From: Acidimicrobiia bacterium
GTDB lineage: Bacteria; Actinomycetota; Acidimicrobiia; Acidimicrobiales; Ilumatobacteraceae
Assembly (NCBI GenBank): GCA_010025655.1
Contig: RGSV01000007.1
Span: 1-15,800, forward strand
Direction: 5' to 3'
DNA length: 15,800 nucleotides
The notes under the pieces were generated by a model, which did not search any database, was not told the DNA's origin, and saw nothing but the letters and a program-made list of their open reading frames with translations. Positions within the stretch are counted from its first letter, which is position 1. Every line of letters begins with the position of its first letter. Both the position numbers and the translations under genes were made by a program. Shown here one piece after another: positions 14,237 through 15,800 of the stretch.

Positions 14237-14694
14237 AGTGCAACCTCCTTGGTACGGCGGGAAGAAGATCCGGGTTTGCCTTCGCTACCCCACACGAACA
14301 CGGTCTTGGCGCGTTCAATGCGGTCATAGGTGACGGCGATTTCGGTGCCGGTGTCTTCGAGACACACGACGCAACCGCGCTCGTCGGCGCGCAGCAGCGT
14401 GCCTTGGAGACGACGACGGCCGTCGACGGCCTCACGCAGGCGAACCGACACCACTTTGTTGACTTCACGCCAAGCGTCTTGACCAAAGCCCACCAATTGG
14501 CGACCGGGCACAGACAGCAAGAACACCACCACAGCCAAAACCAAACCACCCAACAAAGCCAACCACTGGATGATGGGGCCTTGAGCGCTCAATCCATAAA
14601 AGCCAGCCACAGCAGCCACGACCAACGCCGCAACCAAGACAAGCTTGGCTTTGTCGGCAGATGTCGAGACGGTTTCAATATTTGCAGCAGACAT
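14233..14694 (-). CDS. Chimeric ORF: SecE N-terminus (betaproteobacterial) joined in frame to RimP C-terminal domain (actinobacterial)
   Basis: The 153-residue frame has two unrelated halves. Residues 1-82 begin MSAANIETVSTSADKAKLVL, contain two membrane helices (about 18-35 and 42-61) and end SVPGRQLVGFGQDAWREVNK-VV. This is the N-terminal part of a Burkholderiales-type SecE preprotein translocase subunit, cut just before the conserved WPTRKE and third helix. Residues about 83-153 (SVRLREAVDGRRRLQGTLL to the end) are the SH3-like C-terminal domain of RimP, the 30S maturation factor, whose N-terminal domain is missing. The start ATG at 14694 has an AGGAAA site 10 nt upstream and is the SecE start; the stop overlaps nusA ATG as a RimP stop should. 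I expect an assembly chimera and doubt this protein exists. Neither half would be a complete SecE or RimP. Confidence 0.85.
   Translation of the reverse strand: MSAANIETVSTSADKAKLVLVAALVVAAVAGFYGLSAQGPIIQWLALLGGLVLAVVVFLLSVPGRQLVGFGQDAWREVNKVVSVRLREAVDGRRRLQGTLLRADERGCVVCLEDTGTEIAVTYDRIERAKTVFVWGSEGKPGSSSRRTKEVAL
14244..14250 (-). promoter_or_regulatory. Strong ribosome binding site of nusA (AAGGAGG)
   Basis: AAGGAGG on the minus strand is 7 nt before the nusA ATG and overlaps the last RimP codons. Operon-internal genes here use Shine-Dalgarno sites, in contrast to the leaderless first genes elsewhere in the window. Confidence 0.85.
14446..14463. other. Putative chimeric junction between actinobacterial and betaproteobacterial DNA
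   Basis: To the left the minus strand encodes RimP (SVRLREAVDGRR), nusA and infB. To the right it encodes SecE (WREVNKVV), tRNA-Trp and tuf. The switch falls around the codons for Val-Asn-Lys-Val-Val-Ser. The KVV codons (14449-14457) could belong to either parent, so the exact base is not determinable from this sequence alone. The frame is kept across the join, which can happen by chance one time in three. Confidence 0.8.
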
Positions 14695-14704
14695 GAAATG
14701 AGGG

Positions 14705-14710
14705 TTTCCT
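14705..14710 (-). promoter_or_regulatory. Ribosome binding site of the secE fragment (AGGAAA)
   Basis: AGGAAA lies 10 nt before the ATG at 14694. It supports that start over the in-frame ATG at 14742, whose extra 16 residues are not SecE-like and overlap the preceding leader. Confidence 0.55.
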
Positions 14711-14744
14711 ATACCGTTTTTAGTGTGTATCTCAAAAGACACCG

Positions 14745-14767
14745 AAGCCCGCTGAGTCAGCGGGCTT
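14745..14767 (-). terminator. Hairpin between tRNA-Trp and secE, possible terminator or processing site
   Basis: AAGCCCGCTG and CAGCGGGCTT form a perfect 10-bp stem around a 3-nt loop. On the minus strand it follows the tRNA CCA end by about 27 nt, with a short T-run (TCTTTT) several bases after the stem. The stem is strong, but the T-run is not immediately adjacent, so it may be a partial terminator or a processing hairpin between the tRNA and secE. Confidence 0.55.
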
Positions 14768-14794
14768 GGTTGCCACCTGGCGTTAGCGGCTGAG

Positions 14795-14868
14795 TGGCAG
14801 GGGCGGAGGGAATCGAACCCCCATCGACGGTTTTGGAAACCGCAACTTTACCACTAAGCTACGCCCCT
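14795..14868 (-). tRNA. tRNA-Trp (anticodon CCA), with encoded CCA end
   Basis: The minus strand folds into a full cloverleaf. The acceptor AGGGGCG pairs with CGCCCCT. The D arm is GCTT/AAGT with a GG-containing loop. The anticodon arm GCGGT-TTCCAAA-ACCGT has the loop anticodon CCA (Trp). The variable loop is 4 nt, and the T arm is GGGGG-TTCGATT-CCCTC. The discriminator base is G and the genomic CCA is present at 14797-14795. An encoded CCA is the rule in Beta- and Gammaproteobacteria. Its position between tuf and secE is the standard betaproteobacterial order and supports a foreign origin relative to the left part of the window. Confidence 0.95.
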
Positions 14869-14878
14869 AAGTGACTAC

Positions 14879-15800
<922 letters not shown>

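Noticed and set aside
14233..14694. A new SecE-RimP fusion protein linking protein export to ribosome maturation
   Set aside because: Both partners lose essential domains and the flanks are canonical for two different phyla, so an artefactual join is far more likely than a functional fusion.
14695..14742. In-frame upstream ATG extending the secE fragment by 16 residues
   Set aside because: The residues are not SecE-like and there is no ribosome binding site. The ATG at 14694 has AGGAAA upstream and the usual MSA start.

Overview
The window is best read as two pieces of DNA from two different bacteria joined near position 14,450. Positions 1 to about 14,450 look like a high-GC actinobacterium. 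The exact clade is an inference; an Acidimicrobiia-type freshwater lineage would fit. Support comes from the lepA / rpsT / holA-comEC-comEA neighbourhood, a PAC2-family protein, a DsbA-family protein resembling mycobacterial Rv2466c, a rimP(C-terminal part)-nusA-infB operon, and several genes with a TANNNT box only 6-7 nt before the start codon (leaderless transcription). Positions from about 14,450 to 15,800 look like a betaproteobacterium of the order Burkholderiales. They carry tuf, a CCA-encoding tRNA-Trp and the first part of secE, in the order typical of that group, with a Shine-Dalgarno site in front of secE.

Layout from left to right. lepA (minus, runs off the left edge) is divergent from rpsT (plus). 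On the minus strand, comEA and comEC-holA encode DNA uptake proteins and the DNA polymerase III delta subunit. A small four-helix membrane-protein gene on the plus strand interrupts this competence cluster between comEA and comEC. Next come a DUF2231 membrane protein and a thioredoxin/TPR protein (CnoX-like), both minus. A small-molecule kinase of the APH/ACAD10-11 type and a PAC2-family protein follow on the plus strand. An acetylpolyamine-amidohydrolase/HDAC-like enzyme and a DsbA-family protein with a CPWA site are on the minus strand. The translation/transcription operon then reads, in transcription order, rimP C-terminal half, nusA, infB, with 4-nt overlaps between stop and start codons.

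The main observation is that the first 82 residues of a betaproteobacterial SecE are fused in frame to the C-terminal domain of an actinobacterial RimP. Each partner loses a conserved half: SecE its third helix and RimP its N-terminal domain. The genes expected beyond the break (nusG on one side, the rimP 5' half on the other) are missing. The simplest explanation is a chimeric metagenome contig rather than a new gene fusion. tuf, tRNA-Trp and the secE fragment should therefore not be assigned to the actinobacterium without read-level support. I see no CRISPR array, insertion sequence, integrase or phage gene, and no convincing new defence or biosynthetic system. No gene-free stretch exceeds about 200 bases.
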